A stretch of 30,160 nucleotides of DNA, taken from JBCDCB01 sp039182735. GTDB taxonomy: Bacteria; Planctomycetota; Phycisphaerae; Phycisphaerales; UBA1924. Location: positions 1-30,160 of the forward strand of contig JBCDCB010000040.1 in NCBI GenBank assembly GCA_039182735.1, in the 5' to 3' direction. The position numbers and the translations under genes are program-made. Positions 1 to 7,761 of this stretch are shown one piece after another. Below the pieces are notes generated by a model. It did not search any database and was not told the DNA's origin. It worked only from the letters and a program-made list of their open reading frames with translations. Numbering within the stretch: the stretch's first letter is position 1; the number at the start of each line of letters is the position of its first letter.

Positions 1-137
1 AGATCCTTCGAGTAGGCGACCGGCATCCGAGCCCCTTCCCGGCCCGCTCCTTCGGGCCGAGCGTGAGAGTACGACGGCCGCTCGCGATGCGCAACCGGAC
101 ACGCGCCGTGCGGCGCTACAAAGCGAAGAAAAACGCT
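1..137. other. Noncoding edge with a GC hairpin
   Basis: No complete gene is visible here. A perfect 7-bp inverted repeat, CGGCCCG at 40-46 and CGGGCCG at 53-59 with a 6-base loop, lies about 80 bases beyond the stop of the minus-strand FKBP gene. It could act as a terminator for that gene or for a plus-strand gene ending before the window, but no T-run follows on either strand. The first bases could be the end of a plus-strand gene (frame 1 reads R-S-F-E-stop at 13-15), which cannot be tested here. Confidence 0.35.
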
Positions 138-707
138 CTAGTTCGAGTCCGGTTCCGCCGCACCCTCGCGCGATTCGAACGACACGAGCTCCACCTCGAA
201 CACCAGCGTTGCGTCCGGCGGGTAGGGCGCGCGTCCCGTCCGCCCGTACCCCATCGGCGCGGGGATCGTCAGGCGTCGCACCGCGCCGCGGCGCATACCC
301 GCCACGCCCGTGCGCAGCCCCTCGATCACGCCGGGCCCGTCGAGCGCGAACGTCAATGCCCGCCGGCGCGCGCCGGTGCTGTTCGCCTCGACCAGTGCGC
401 CCGCTGCGTCGATGTAGCGCTCGCGCGTGCGCAGGGTGACCTGATCGTCCGCGTCGCACGCCGGCCCGATCCCGAGCGCGAGCTCCTCGATCACCATCCC
501 GCCCGGCAGCGTTCGGCGTTCGAGCACGTCGAGCCCGCGCAGGTCCAGCGCCGGATCGAAGGCCGGCGTTGCCGTCGATCGTGCGAGCGGCTCGTGGTCC
601 TGCTCGGATCCGTGCCCGTGTTCGCCGCAGCCCGCGAGCAGCGCACAGAGACCGGCAACCGCGAGCGGTTCAGGGCGAAGCGGGTTCCGTCGTCGGCGTC
701 GGTTCAT
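138..707 (-). CDS. FKBP-type peptidyl-prolyl cis-trans isomerase, predicted lipoprotein
   Basis: Predicted periplasmic prolyl isomerase (EC 5.2.1.8) that speeds folding of exported proteins. The 189-residue product starts with a basic stretch (five Arg), a hydrophobic segment and a lipobox LLAGC (Cys27), so it should be a lipid-anchored envelope protein. The C-terminal part, about residues 80-178, carries the FKBP pattern: G-V-I-E-G-L-x-T-G-V-x-G-M-x-x-G, then R-x-x-x-I-P, a Y-G segment and the final strand ATLVFEVELVSF. The domain is single and short, and some active-site aromatics of classical FKBP12 are not obvious, so activity may be weak. The start codon lies 38 bp inside the end of the upstream PQQ-propeller gene on the same strand, which suggests translational coupling and a shared transcript. 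Family assignment is firm from motifs; the substrate is unknown. Confidence 0.85.
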   Translation of the reverse strand: MNRRRRRNPLRPEPLAVAGLCALLAGCGEHGHGSEQDHEPLARSTATPAFDPALDLRGLDVLERRTLPGGMVIEELALGIGPACDADDQVTLRTRERYIDAAGALVEANSTGARRRALTFALDGPGVIEGLRTGVAGMRRGAVRRLTIPAPMGYGRTGRAPYPPDATLVFEVELVSFESREGAAEPDSN

Positions 708-3700
708 CGATGGGATTGTTGCCGACCGCGGGCGGCGCGTCGATCACCAGCACCGTGTTCGCGATCTGCACCAGCACCTTGCCGTCGATCGCCAGCACCG
801 TGTCCGGGCGGCCGTTCTCGCGCGCCTCGATCTCGATCGGCTCCTCCAGCATCCGCAGACCGTCCAGCGAGAAGGTGTGCATCGCGTGACGCACCACCCG
901 GTCGTTGACCTCCTCGCCGTCCAGATCGAGCGTCAGCACCCGGTCGCGCGCGATCCCCGGCGGCACGACCATCGGGTACCGCTGGTCCCGCGCGTCGAGC
1001 CCCACCAGCTCGCCCGTCTCATCGAAGAGCGAAATCCCCTTCCGCGTCGCGACGAGCAGGCGATTGTTCAACAGCCGCAGCGTTGCCGGCTGGAACCCCT
1101 GCGTAAACCGGTCCCGCACGTCGAGCTCGCGCAGCGATCCGTCGCGCAGGTCCACGTGCACCAGCTGGTCGAGCGTGTTGAGCACCACGGCTCGTCCCGG
1201 CAGCGCGATGCCCGCGTTGGTCTGCACCACGAGCTCGCCCTCGATGCGCCACTCCGTCCGGTCGGAGAAGAGATTCTCGAGCGAGACCGACCCGTCCGAA
1301 CCCATCAGCAGATCGCCGCCGGGCGTCAGCTCGACCCAGCGCACGTGCGCGCGCGGCGAGCGTTCGAGCATCGTCTCGCCGCTGCGCGCCTCGATCGCGA
1401 CGAACCTGGGCTCCGCGTCGAGCGTCGGGGAGGTCAGATCGGGCGGGCCCGAACCGGGGTGGAAGTCCGCGCCGGCGACCACCAGCGTGCCCGCGTCGAG
1501 CGAGATGTCGTGCACCTGATCGCATACCGACTCGGCTTCCCACAGCAGGCGCCCGCTCTCGATGTCCCACGCCGCGACGTCGCCGTTGCGCTGGATGGCG
1601 ACGAGCGTGTCGTCGCTCATCGCGACCATGAGTTCGGTTTCGAGCACGATGTCGCGCGTGGGCAGGCGGAGCTGGGAGAGGTTGCGCCGGATGCGTCCGT
1701 CGGGGAGCCGGTCGCGCCGCGGGTGGACGGTATCGAAGGTGACGGTCTCCCACAGCACATCACCGGTCTCGACGTCGCGGCGCACGAAGAGGCGCCCCTC
1801 GGTCTGCCCCTGCCGCTGGATGCGCCGGGAGAGCAGCAGGGTGTCGCCCCGGTGGCGCAGCACGGACTCGCTGACCTGGCGCGACCAGATCATCCCGAGC
1901 GTGCCGTCGTCGCCCACGCCCCACATCGCGGTGTCGCCATCGTTGTTGTGCATCACGACGCGCCGGGCGTCGGGTTCGGAGCGCACGTCGTTGGGCATCG
2001 CGATGCCCCAGTCGATCAGCACGTCTTCGACGTCGCCGAGCGGGCCGACGTCCGGGCGACGATCCCGCACCGCGATGCGCACACGCACCGCGTCGAGCAG
2101 CTCGCGCGCGTCCGCCGTGACGCCCTCGATGCGCAGGGTGCTCGGCGTGCGCGTGCGCTCGATGTCTTCGAGCAGCCCCGCCGCGAGCCGCAGCCGACCC
2201 TGTCGCACGAGCTGGTCGGCAAGATCGCCGGCGATCGAGGCGTACAGCGGGTCGGACGGCACGAGCGAGAACTCTGCCGCTTCCAATGCCCGGCGGAGCG
2301 ACCGCAACGCCAAGCCGCTGCGCCCGCGCTGCGATTCGCGCTCGGCGGCCTCCGCCCACGCGCGCGGCGCCGAGACGCTCACCGGGTAGCGCGTCGCCAC
2401 GGATCGGAAGGCGTCGGCGGAGGTCTCGCCGCGCGTCAGCGCCGCGTCCAGCATGCGCTGCGCCTCCGCGTCGTACGCCGCGTACACCCCGCGCCCTTCG
2501 GATTCCACCAGCCGGCGCAGGCGTGATGCCGCCTCGCGCTCGGCGGGCAGCAGACGCTCGCCTTCTACGAAGTCCTCCTTCGCGAGCGCCGGCGAGGTGA
2601 GCACACGCTGGTACGACGCGACGGCGTCGGCGAACGCGCCGCGTTCCTCGTGATGCCGGCCCGCGGTCATCAGCGCCAGCACCTGCTCGAAAGGCGATGT
2701 CGCGAGCTTGCCCAGGCGTCCGACCAGATCGCCGCGCAGCGTCGGGTCCAGCGCGCCGGCGGCTTCGAGGGTCTCGGGCGAGAGCATGCCCAGCACCGCG
2801 CCGAAGAGCCTGGATCGCGCCGCGTCGTTCGAAGCGGAGAGGGGGTCGCGTTCGATCGCGCGGATCGCCGCGTCCACCGCCGGGAGCACGCCCTCCGGGC
2901 GCGAAGCGCGGTACGAGAGTTCGGCAAAGGTCACCGCGGGCGACGGGTCGAGCGGGGACCGCTCCATCCGGTCGCGCAGCAGGCGCTCCGCCGTTTCCCA
3001 CATCAGGTACGCGTGCAGGCGCGTGTCATCGACCACGATGAGCTGGCTGGGCAGCGGCAGCACGTTGCCCGGGTCGTCGAGTCGCAGCAGCGTCGGTTCC
3101 GGCGCGCTGGCGCCGAGCGAAGCGATCATCACGCCTTCCGACGTCGGGGCGGCGATGCGATCGCCGATCACGCTCGCGCGACCGCGCACGCCCAGCCCAT
3201 CCAGATCGATCACCACGTCGCCCTCGAGTTCTTCGACCGTTTCGAGGTCCGAGGCGCGCACGCTGCTCACGTGGTTGCGCCCCACCGCGACGACGCGGTC
3301 GCCCACGCCCAGCAGGTACAGCGGGCGGAGGTGCGCCGCGCTCTCTCCACGCTCGACCGGGCGGTGGAAGATCGAGGCCCCGCGCTCGCGGATCAGCGCG
3401 CCCGTCGCGCGATCGACGACCAGCACGCGCTGGTGGTCGGGCGTGAGCATGTAAAGACGATCGCCCAGCAGCACGGGCGCCTGCGTCGCCCAGGTGGGCG
3501 TGACGTCGGTGCGGACGCCCACGCGCTTGCCGGTGCGCCGCGCCCAGTGGATGCGACCGGTCGCGCTGTCCACCGCGGAGATGAACCCGATCGCGTTGGC
3601 GTGGTAGAAGACGCCCTGGCCCGCGATGGTCCCGCTGATCGCGCCGGGGTCGCGGTCGTAGGGGAGCGATCCGGCGCTGCCCAGCACGCGGGTCCAGAGC

Positions 3701-5034
3701 TGCGCGCCCGTTTCGACGTCGATCCCGATGACGTACACGCTCTGCAGGCGCCGGCGCGCGATGGACTTGCTCATGCGCACGATCGCGACGCCCTCGTCGA
3801 TCACCACGGGCCCGCGAAGGCGGCTCTCTTCCGTGTCGAGCCCAACCGCGCGCGACAGGTCGAAGGACCACAGCACGCCGCCCGTCTCCGCGTCGAGCCC
3901 GACGAGCACGCGCGGCGACGGGTCCCGACGGTGCACCAGCCCCATGAGCGCCACCACGCGCCCGCGCTCATACGCGATCGCGCTGGGCTCGTCGATGCGC
4001 TGCTGGCTCGTGATCGAGATGGTGTCCGTGGTGGACGCGAGCGTGCGCTGCCACAGCGGCTCGAGCGTGAAGCGGTTCCACGCGCTGACGGCGATCCCGT
4101 CGTTGATGAAGACCGTGTCGCCCACGACCAGCGGGAAGACATCGAGCGACTGCGTGTGCATCGTGATGCCGTCGCGACGCTCGCTCTCGCTCGGCGCCTG
4201 GAACGAACGTCCGCCGCTGGTGAAGACGGTGGCCAGAGGCTTGGCGAGCAGGCCCGCCAGCTCGACGGGCTCGAGCGGGTCGAGCGCGGACTTCACCTTG
4301 GGCAGGTCGGGCCCGCGCGCGTCGCGCGGCGCCTCGAAGCGCGCGTCACCCGCGGCGCGCGACCACCACGCCGCCAGCGTCTCGGCCCGCGCGCGCAAAC
4401 GATCGCCCTCCGGGCGCACGTCGGCAACAGACGCGGCGTACCGCTGCAGCCACGACGCGAGCAGCGCGCCCTGCGCCGCACGCTCGCCCCGCGCCATCGG
4501 GTGCTGCTTGAGCTCGGTCAGCACGCGCAGGGCGCCGGCGAAGCGTGCGCGCTCGATGCGGTCCTGCGCCACGCGCAGCGCCGCGTCGAACCCGCTCGGG
4601 GTGAACAGCAACCGGTCGAACGCGCGCTCGTGGTCGCCACGCGTCACGAGGGCGCGCGCGTCGCTTTCGAAGAGCTCGCCGAAGCGTTCGAGCAGTTCCG
4701 GTCGCGACACGAGCAGCTCGTGTACACGTTGGCGGACGCTTGCAAACAGGTCGGCGTCGTCCGGGGATTCGAGCACCCGGTCGCCCTGCAGCGCGAGCGT
4801 TTCGCGGAGCAGCGTGGCGGCTTCGTCCGTGTTCCCAACCGATTGCAGCTCCGACGCGCGCACGAGCGAGTCCCGCGCCAGCGCGGAGTCGTCCATGAAG
4901 ATCGGTGCGGCGACGCCCTGCGCGGACGCGACCCGAACGGGCACCGCCGCCCAGCACGCGCCGAGCAGCAAAATCGCGGATGTGAGCGCCGAAAGCGAGA
5001 TTCTCGGGCTCCTCCGTGCATGTGTTCCGTTCAT
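670..5034 (-). CDS. Large secreted PQQ-like beta-propeller and TPR protein
   Basis: Very long exported protein (1,454 residues) of unknown function with BamB/PQQ-type propeller repeats. The start at 5034 is chosen because GGGGAG lies 5 bases upstream (5040-5045); an in-frame ATG 12 codons earlier has no such site. A signal peptide with a hydrophobic core near residues 15-35 ends at about A-S-A-Q. Helical TPR-like segments follow, then a first propeller at roughly 260-690 with repeats of the type D-x-E-T-G-x-x-L-W (GLDAETGGVLWSFD, GIDVETGAQLWTRV), another helical TPR stretch at roughly 700-1010, and a second propeller at roughly 1050-1440 (AWDIESGRLLWEAES). Known relatives act in outer-membrane assembly or bind PQQ in dehydrogenases, but no dehydrogenase active site is evident, so a scaffold or interaction role is inferred. 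The FKBP gene overlaps its 3' end. Confidence 0.85.
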   Translation of the reverse strand: MNGTHARRSPRISLSALTSAILLLGACWAAVPVRVASAQGVAAPIFMDDSALARDSLVRASELQSVGNTDEAATLLRETLALQGDRVLESPDDADLFASVRQRVHELLVSRPELLERFGELFESDARALVTRGDHERAFDRLLFTPSGFDAALRVAQDRIERARFAGALRVLTELKQHPMARGERAAQGALLASWLQRYAASVADVRPEGDRLRARAETLAAWWSRAAGDARFEAPRDARGPDLPKVKSALDPLEPVELAGLLAKPLATVFTSGGRSFQAPSESERRDGITMHTQSLDVFPLVVGDTVFINDGIAVSAWNRFTLEPLWQRTLASTTDTISITSQQRIDEPSAIAYERGRVVALMGLVHRRDPSPRVLVGLDAETGGVLWSFDLSRAVGLDTEESRLRGPVVIDEGVAIVRMSKSIARRRLQSVYVIGIDVETGAQLWTRVLGSAGSLPYDRDPGAISGTIAGQGVFYHANAIGFISAVDSATGRIHWARRTGKRVGVRTDVTPTWATQAPVLLGDRLYMLTPDHQRVLVVDRATGALIRERGASIFHRPVERGESAAHLRPLYLLGVGDRVVAVGRNHVSSVRASDLETVEELEGDVVIDLDGLGVRGRASVIGDRIAAPTSEGVMIASLGASAPEPTLLRLDDPGNVLPLPSQLIVVDDTRLHAYLMWETAERLLRDRMERSPLDPSPAVTFAELSYRASRPEGVLPAVDAAIRAIERDPLSASNDAARSRLFGAVLGMLSPETLEAAGALDPTLRGDLVGRLGKLATSPFEQVLALMTAGRHHEERGAFADAVASYQRVLTSPALAKEDFVEGERLLPAEREAASRLRRLVESEGRGVYAAYDAEAQRMLDAALTRGETSADAFRSVATRYPVSVSAPRAWAEAAERESQRGRSGLALRSLRRALEAAEFSLVPSDPLYASIAGDLADQLVRQGRLRLAAGLLEDIERTRTPSTLRIEGVTADARELLDAVRVRIAVRDRRPDVGPLGDVEDVLIDWGIAMPNDVRSEPDARRVVMHNNDGDTAMWGVGDDGTLGMIWSRQVSESVLRHRGDTLLLSRRIQRQGQTEGRLFVRRDVETGDVLWETVTFDTVHPRRDRLPDGRIRRNLSQLRLPTRDIVLETELMVAMSDDTLVAIQRNGDVAAWDIESGRLLWEAESVCDQVHDISLDAGTLVVAGADFHPGSGPPDLTSPTLDAEPRFVAIEARSGETMLERSPRAHVRWVELTPGGDLLMGSDGSVSLENLFSDRTEWRIEGELVVQTNAGIALPGRAVVLNTLDQLVHVDLRDGSLRELDVRDRFTQGFQPATLRLLNNRLLVATRKGISLFDETGELVGLDARDQRYPMVVPPGIARDRVLTLDLDGEEVNDRVVRHAMHTFSLDGLRMLEEPIEIEARENGRPDTVLAIDGKVLVQIANTVLVIDAPPAVGNNPIDEPTPTTEPASP

Positions 5035-5076
5035 GTGGTCTCCCCGGTCGGTGCGGGCAAGTTGGTGCATCTCGAC

Positions 5077-5082
5077 ACGTTA
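5077..5082 (-). promoter_or_regulatory. Possible -10 box of the PQQ-propeller gene
   Basis: TAACGT read on the minus strand, about 42 bases before the start codon, would give a leader of about 30 bases containing the GGGGAG ribosome site. There is no convincing -35 hexamer, so support is weak. Confidence 0.3.
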
Positions 5083-5178
5083 TGCGTGCCGCCGGTCGTG
5101 CCGATACGCAGACTTCCTGTGGCGAGGCGTGAAACCCTCGGCCCGTTCGACTCGCATACATCTTCGGGCACGCCACCG

Positions 5179-5667
5179 ATGCACGCCTTTGACGTTGTCA
5201 GATCGGGATCCGTCGCACTCGGGCTCAGGCCCGTGGGTGTCGCCCCCGCCGCACTGCCCGACGAGGACGCCGAGACCCGCGCACGGATCCTGCGAGTATG
5301 GCTGCTGGTCTTCGCGGCGTTCCTGATGGGATTGGTCGATCTGGCCTGCACGCTCGAGTACATGCGCAACGTCGGGATGTTCGAGCTCAACCCGATCGCG
5401 CGGGCGCTGGTCGCCGGCGGATCGCACGAGCCGCTCGTCGCCTACAAGTTCTTCACCATGGGCATCAGCGCGGGGCTGCTGATCGCGTACCGACGCCACT
5501 CGCAGGCCGAGTTCTGCGCCTGGCTCTGCGCGAGCGTGCTCTTCGCGCTCATGATCAAGTGGACGTGGTTCAACGCGATGTTCCCCACGATGAGCGATGA
5601 GTACCTCACGCTCGCCACCGCGGATCCGGGCGACCTGCCCGTCCAGTGGGTCAGCGCGCTGAACTGA
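5179..5667 (+). CDS. DUF5658-like small membrane protein
   Basis: A 162-residue integral membrane protein of unknown function. After a 35-residue cytoplasmic-looking N-terminus there are about three to four hydrophobic segments: LLVFAAFLMGLVDLACTL, then a conserved-looking E-L-N-P-I-A-R-A-L loop, a helix beginning with L-V-A-Y-K-F-F-T-M-G, and FCAWLCASVLFALMIKW. The order helix, E-x-N-P, helix with a Lys is what I associate with the DUF5658 family. The ATG at 5179 was chosen because the coding signal begins there; the same frame is open far upstream, but that part is antisense to the PQQ gene and not protein-like. No good ribosome site is seen; TACATC at 5157-5162 is a possible -10. It converges on pdxA with a 17-bp overlap of the two 3' ends. 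Confidence 0.7.
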   Translation: MHAFDVVRSGSVALGLRPVGVAPAALPDEDAETRARILRVWLLVFAAFLMGLVDLACTLEYMRNVGMFELNPIARALVAGGSHEPLVAYKFFTMGISAGLLIAYRRHSQAEFCAWLCASVLFALMIKWTWFNAMFPTMSDEYLTLATADPGDLPVQWVSALN

Positions 5668-6706
5668 CCGGCGCCCCGCCGCGTGCGCGCACCAGATCGA
5701 TCGCGAGCGAGACGGCCGAGGTCATCGACCCGGGATCGGCGATGCCCCGCCCAGCGATGTCGTACGCCGTCCCGTGGTCCGGGCTCGTGCGCACCGCCCC
5801 CAGCCCCAGCGTGGTGTTGACCGCGCGATCAAAGGCGAGCAGTTTCACCGGGATGAGCCCCTGGTCGTGGTACATGGCCACGACCGCGTCGAACGTCCCT
5901 TTGAGCGCCGCGTTGAAGACGGTGTCCCCGGGGTGCGGGCCCGAAGCTTCGATGCCCACCTCCTGCGCGTGCCGAACCGCGGGCTCGATCACGCGCCCGT
6001 CCTCGTCGCCCAGCAGCCCGCCCTCGCCCGCGTGGGGGTTCAAGCCGCAGACCGCGATGCGCGGTCGCTCGACGCCCAGGTCCCGGCACAGGTCCGCCGC
6101 CATGTCGATCGAATCGAAGACGCGACCGATCGTGAGGTGGTTCCGGATCTCCATCAGCGGAACGTGCGCCGTCGCCAGCACCACACGCAGCTCGGGCGAG
6201 ACGAAGGACATCCGCGTCCGCTTCGCCTGGAAGCGCGTCGCGAGCAGTTCGGTGTGACCCGGGTACTTGCCCCGACCGGCCAACGCCCACGCCTCCTTGC
6301 TCACGGGGGCCGTCACCAGCGCGTCGGCGAGGGGCGACTTGCCCTTGCACGCCTCGATCGCGTGTTCGACGTAGGCGAAGCTCGCGGCGCCGCCGGCCTT
6401 GCTCGGCGCGGGAGGCCCGCTGGGGGGCGGGAGCATCTCGTCGAAGTCGATCAGCACCACCCGCCCGCTCGCGTGCTCGACCAGGCCGCTCCCCGCCGGG
6501 ACACGCCACCAGAAGGGCTCATCGTGAACCAGCTCGGCGGCCCGGGTCATCGCGGCGTGGCTGCCAAACACGATGAACCGCGCCCGATCGCGCACCGTGG
6601 GGTGGCGCAGGGCCTTCACGGTGACCTCCGGCGCGATGCTGAGCGGATCGCCCATCGAGACGGCGAGCGTGGGCAGCGGGTCCGGATGTGCGTCCTGGGC
6701 GTTCAC
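5651..6706 (-). CDS. pdxA: 4-hydroxythreonine-4-phosphate dehydrogenase
   Basis: Oxidises 4-phosphooxy-threonine in the DXP-dependent route to pyridoxal 5'-phosphate (vitamin B6), with NAD(P) and a divalent metal, in the cytosol. The 351-residue product shows the family landmarks: an N-terminal S-M-G-D-P (about 17-21), G-H-T-E (150-153), and the three metal-binding histidines expected for PdxA, H181 in A-H-V-P-L, H225 in N-P-H-A-G-E-G-G and H280 in M-Y-H-D-Q-G, followed by R-T-S-P-D-H-G-T-A. The opening motif continues L-S-I-A-P-E-V, where most members have A-G-I-G-P-E-I, a mild divergence. The GTG start at 6706 fits the family N-terminus and sits 5 bases after a TACGAT -10 box, so a leaderless message is predicted. 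Upstream in-frame starts exist but would overrun the promoter. No other vitamin B6 gene is adjacent. Confidence 0.93.
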   Translation of the reverse strand: MNAQDAHPDPLPTLAVSMGDPLSIAPEVTVKALRHPTVRDRARFIVFGSHAAMTRAAELVHDEPFWWRVPAGSGLVEHASGRVVLIDFDEMLPPPSGPPAPSKAGGAASFAYVEHAIEACKGKSPLADALVTAPVSKEAWALAGRGKYPGHTELLATRFQAKRTRMSFVSPELRVVLATAHVPLMEIRNHLTIGRVFDSIDMAADLCRDLGVERPRIAVCGLNPHAGEGGLLGDEDGRVIEPAVRHAQEVGIEASGPHPGDTVFNAALKGTFDAVVAMYHDQGLIPVKLLAFDRAVNTTLGLGAVRTSPDHGTAYDIAGRGIADPGSMTSAVSLAIDLVRARGGAPVSSAR

Positions 6707-6711
6707 CGCGG

Positions 6712-6717
6712 ATCGTA
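6712..6717 (-). promoter_or_regulatory. Leaderless-type -10 box of pdxA
   Basis: TACGAT on the minus strand, 5 bases before the GTG start. It is preceded by a run of six C, and the 13-base block CCCCCCTACGATC is identical to that before the BFD-like gene at 22474. Confidence 0.55.
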
Positions 6718-6809
6718 GGGGGGCACAGGCGTGAAACCGGATCGCGGCGCGTCCCAACAAGTTGCGGAGCGGGTTCCCCGCGCAGGCCGAGGAAAGGAAA
6801 CGCCGGACC

Positions 6810-7274
6810 ATGTCCGCCATGCCCACGATGAACGCCTGGAACGATCAGCCCGCCGAACCGCACGTGAACGAGCAGGGTCGGTTCGTCGATCCGAGCGCGA
6901 CGGAGGCCGAGCGCAACTGGGGGATGTTCACCCACCTTGCCGGCGCGCTGGCGGTGTTTGATGGTCTGGGCATCGTGGCGATGATCGTGACGCCGGTGCT
7001 CTGGCGCACCAAGGCGAGGCAGTCGCCCTTCCTGGACGATCACGGTCGCGACGCGACCAACTTCCAGCTCTCGATGCTGCTCTACACGCTGGTCGGGTCG
7101 GCCGTGGTGGCGCTCTTCACGCTGGGGCTCGGGCTGGTCCCGTGGCTCATCGCGATCGCCGTGGTGCGATTGGTGGGCAACATCCGCGGCGCGATGGCCG
7201 CCAACCGGGGTGAGTACTACCGCTACCCCGTGTGCATCCGCTTCTTCAACGAGCCGGTCAACGCGGCGGCGTGA
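6810..7274 (+). CDS. DUF4870-family membrane protein (first of a pair)
   Basis: A 154-residue membrane protein of the DUF4870 (Tic20-like) type, function unknown. Seen in the sequence: a hydrophilic N-terminus, W-G-M-F-T-H-L-A-G-A-L at about 38-48, a hydrophobic helix, a polar loop with S-P-F-L-D-D-H-G-R-D-A-T-N-F-Q-L-S, two more hydrophobic helices, and the C-terminal signature G-E-Y-Y-R-Y-P-V-C-I-R-F. The polar loop and final motif are the diagnostic parts of the family. The ATG at 6810 is preceded by GAGGAAAGGA at 6789-6798, somewhat far (11 bases) for a ribosome site. It is followed after 58 bases by a paralogue, and the region upstream is shared with the divergent pdxA promoter. Confidence 0.82.
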   Translation: MSAMPTMNAWNDQPAEPHVNEQGRFVDPSATEAERNWGMFTHLAGALAVFDGLGIVAMIVTPVLWRTKARQSPFLDDHGRDATNFQLSMLLYTLVGSAVVALFTLGLGLVPWLIAIAVVRLVGNIRGAMAANRGEYYRYPVCIRFFNEPVNAAA

Positions 7275-7296
7275 GGCGGAATCTCCGACGATTGTC

Positions 7297-7325
7297 TTGA
7301 GCCGGATGGGAATGCGTGGTATCCC
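7297..7325 (+). promoter_or_regulatory. Candidate promoter of the second DUF4870 gene
   Basis: TTGAGC at 7297-7302, a 17-base spacer, and TATCCC at 7320-7325, which ends 7 bases before the ATG at 7333. The -10 lacks the final T, so it is a weaker match than the other start-proximal boxes in this window. Confidence 0.4.
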
Positions 7326-7332
7326 TTCGCGC

Positions 7333-7737
7333 ATGGACGAACCCAACCCCATCCCGGATCCGAACGCCCAAGCACAGGGCGATTCGGTGGTGCCCGTCAA
7401 CAACACGTACTTCGTGCTGCTGCACGTGCTGCCGCTCGCGGGCATCGTCGTGCCGGTGGGCAATGTCATCATTCCGCTCGTGATGTGGCTGCTGAAGAAA
7501 GATGAATCGCCGCAGGTCGATGCGCACGGGCGCGAGGTGCTGGCCTTCCAGCTGTCGTATCTGATCTACGGCGTTGTGGCGGGCATCCTGATCGTGGTCA
7601 TCATCGGGATGATTCTGGTCCCGCTCGTGATGCTCGCGTGGCTCATCCTCACGATCGTCGGCACCATCAAGGCCGCCGACGGGATCCTCTACCGCTACCC
7701 GGGCACGATCCGCTTCTTCGGCTCGCGCGAGGCCTGA
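7333..7737 (+). CDS. DUF4870-family membrane protein (second of a pair)
   Basis: A 134-residue protein with the same architecture as its upstream neighbour: L-L-H-V-L-P-L-A-G helix start, W-L-L-K-K-D-E-S-P-Q-V-D-A-H-G-R-E-V-L-A-F-Q polar loop, two adjoining hydrophobic helices rich in Ile and Val, and the terminal Y-R-Y-P-G-T-I-R-F-F motif. It matches the usual DUF4870 consensus more closely than the first copy. The ATG at 7333 is the first start at which coding signal appears. The function of the family is not established; Tic20-like topology suggests an integral inner-membrane protein. It ends 24 bases before lptB, but lptB appears to have its own promoter. Confidence 0.85.
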   Translation: MDEPNPIPDPNAQAQGDSVVPVNNTYFVLLHVLPLAGIVVPVGNVIIPLVMWLLKKDESPQVDAHGREVLAFQLSYLIYGVVAGILIVVIIGMILVPLVMLAWLILTIVGTIKAADGILYRYPGTIRFFGSREA

Positions 7738-7748
7738 GCCCCGGCGCG

Positions 7749-7754
7749 TAGACT
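7749..7754 (+). promoter_or_regulatory. Leaderless-type -10 box of lptB
   Basis: TAGACT, ending 7 bases before the GTG start at 7762. No Shine-Dalgarno sequence lies between. No clear -35 hexamer. Confidence 0.5.
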
Positions 7755-7761
7755 GCTCGCC

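Noticed and set aside
139..156. tRNA T-arm-like string GTTCGAGTCC
   Set aside because: It is the coding end of the FKBP gene on the other strand and no acceptor, D or anticodon arm surrounds it.
2650..5178. Long plus-strand open frame running into the DUF5658-like gene
   Set aside because: It is antisense to the PQQ-propeller gene, very rich in Arg, His and Ala, and shows no protein motif; only the part from 5179 looks real.
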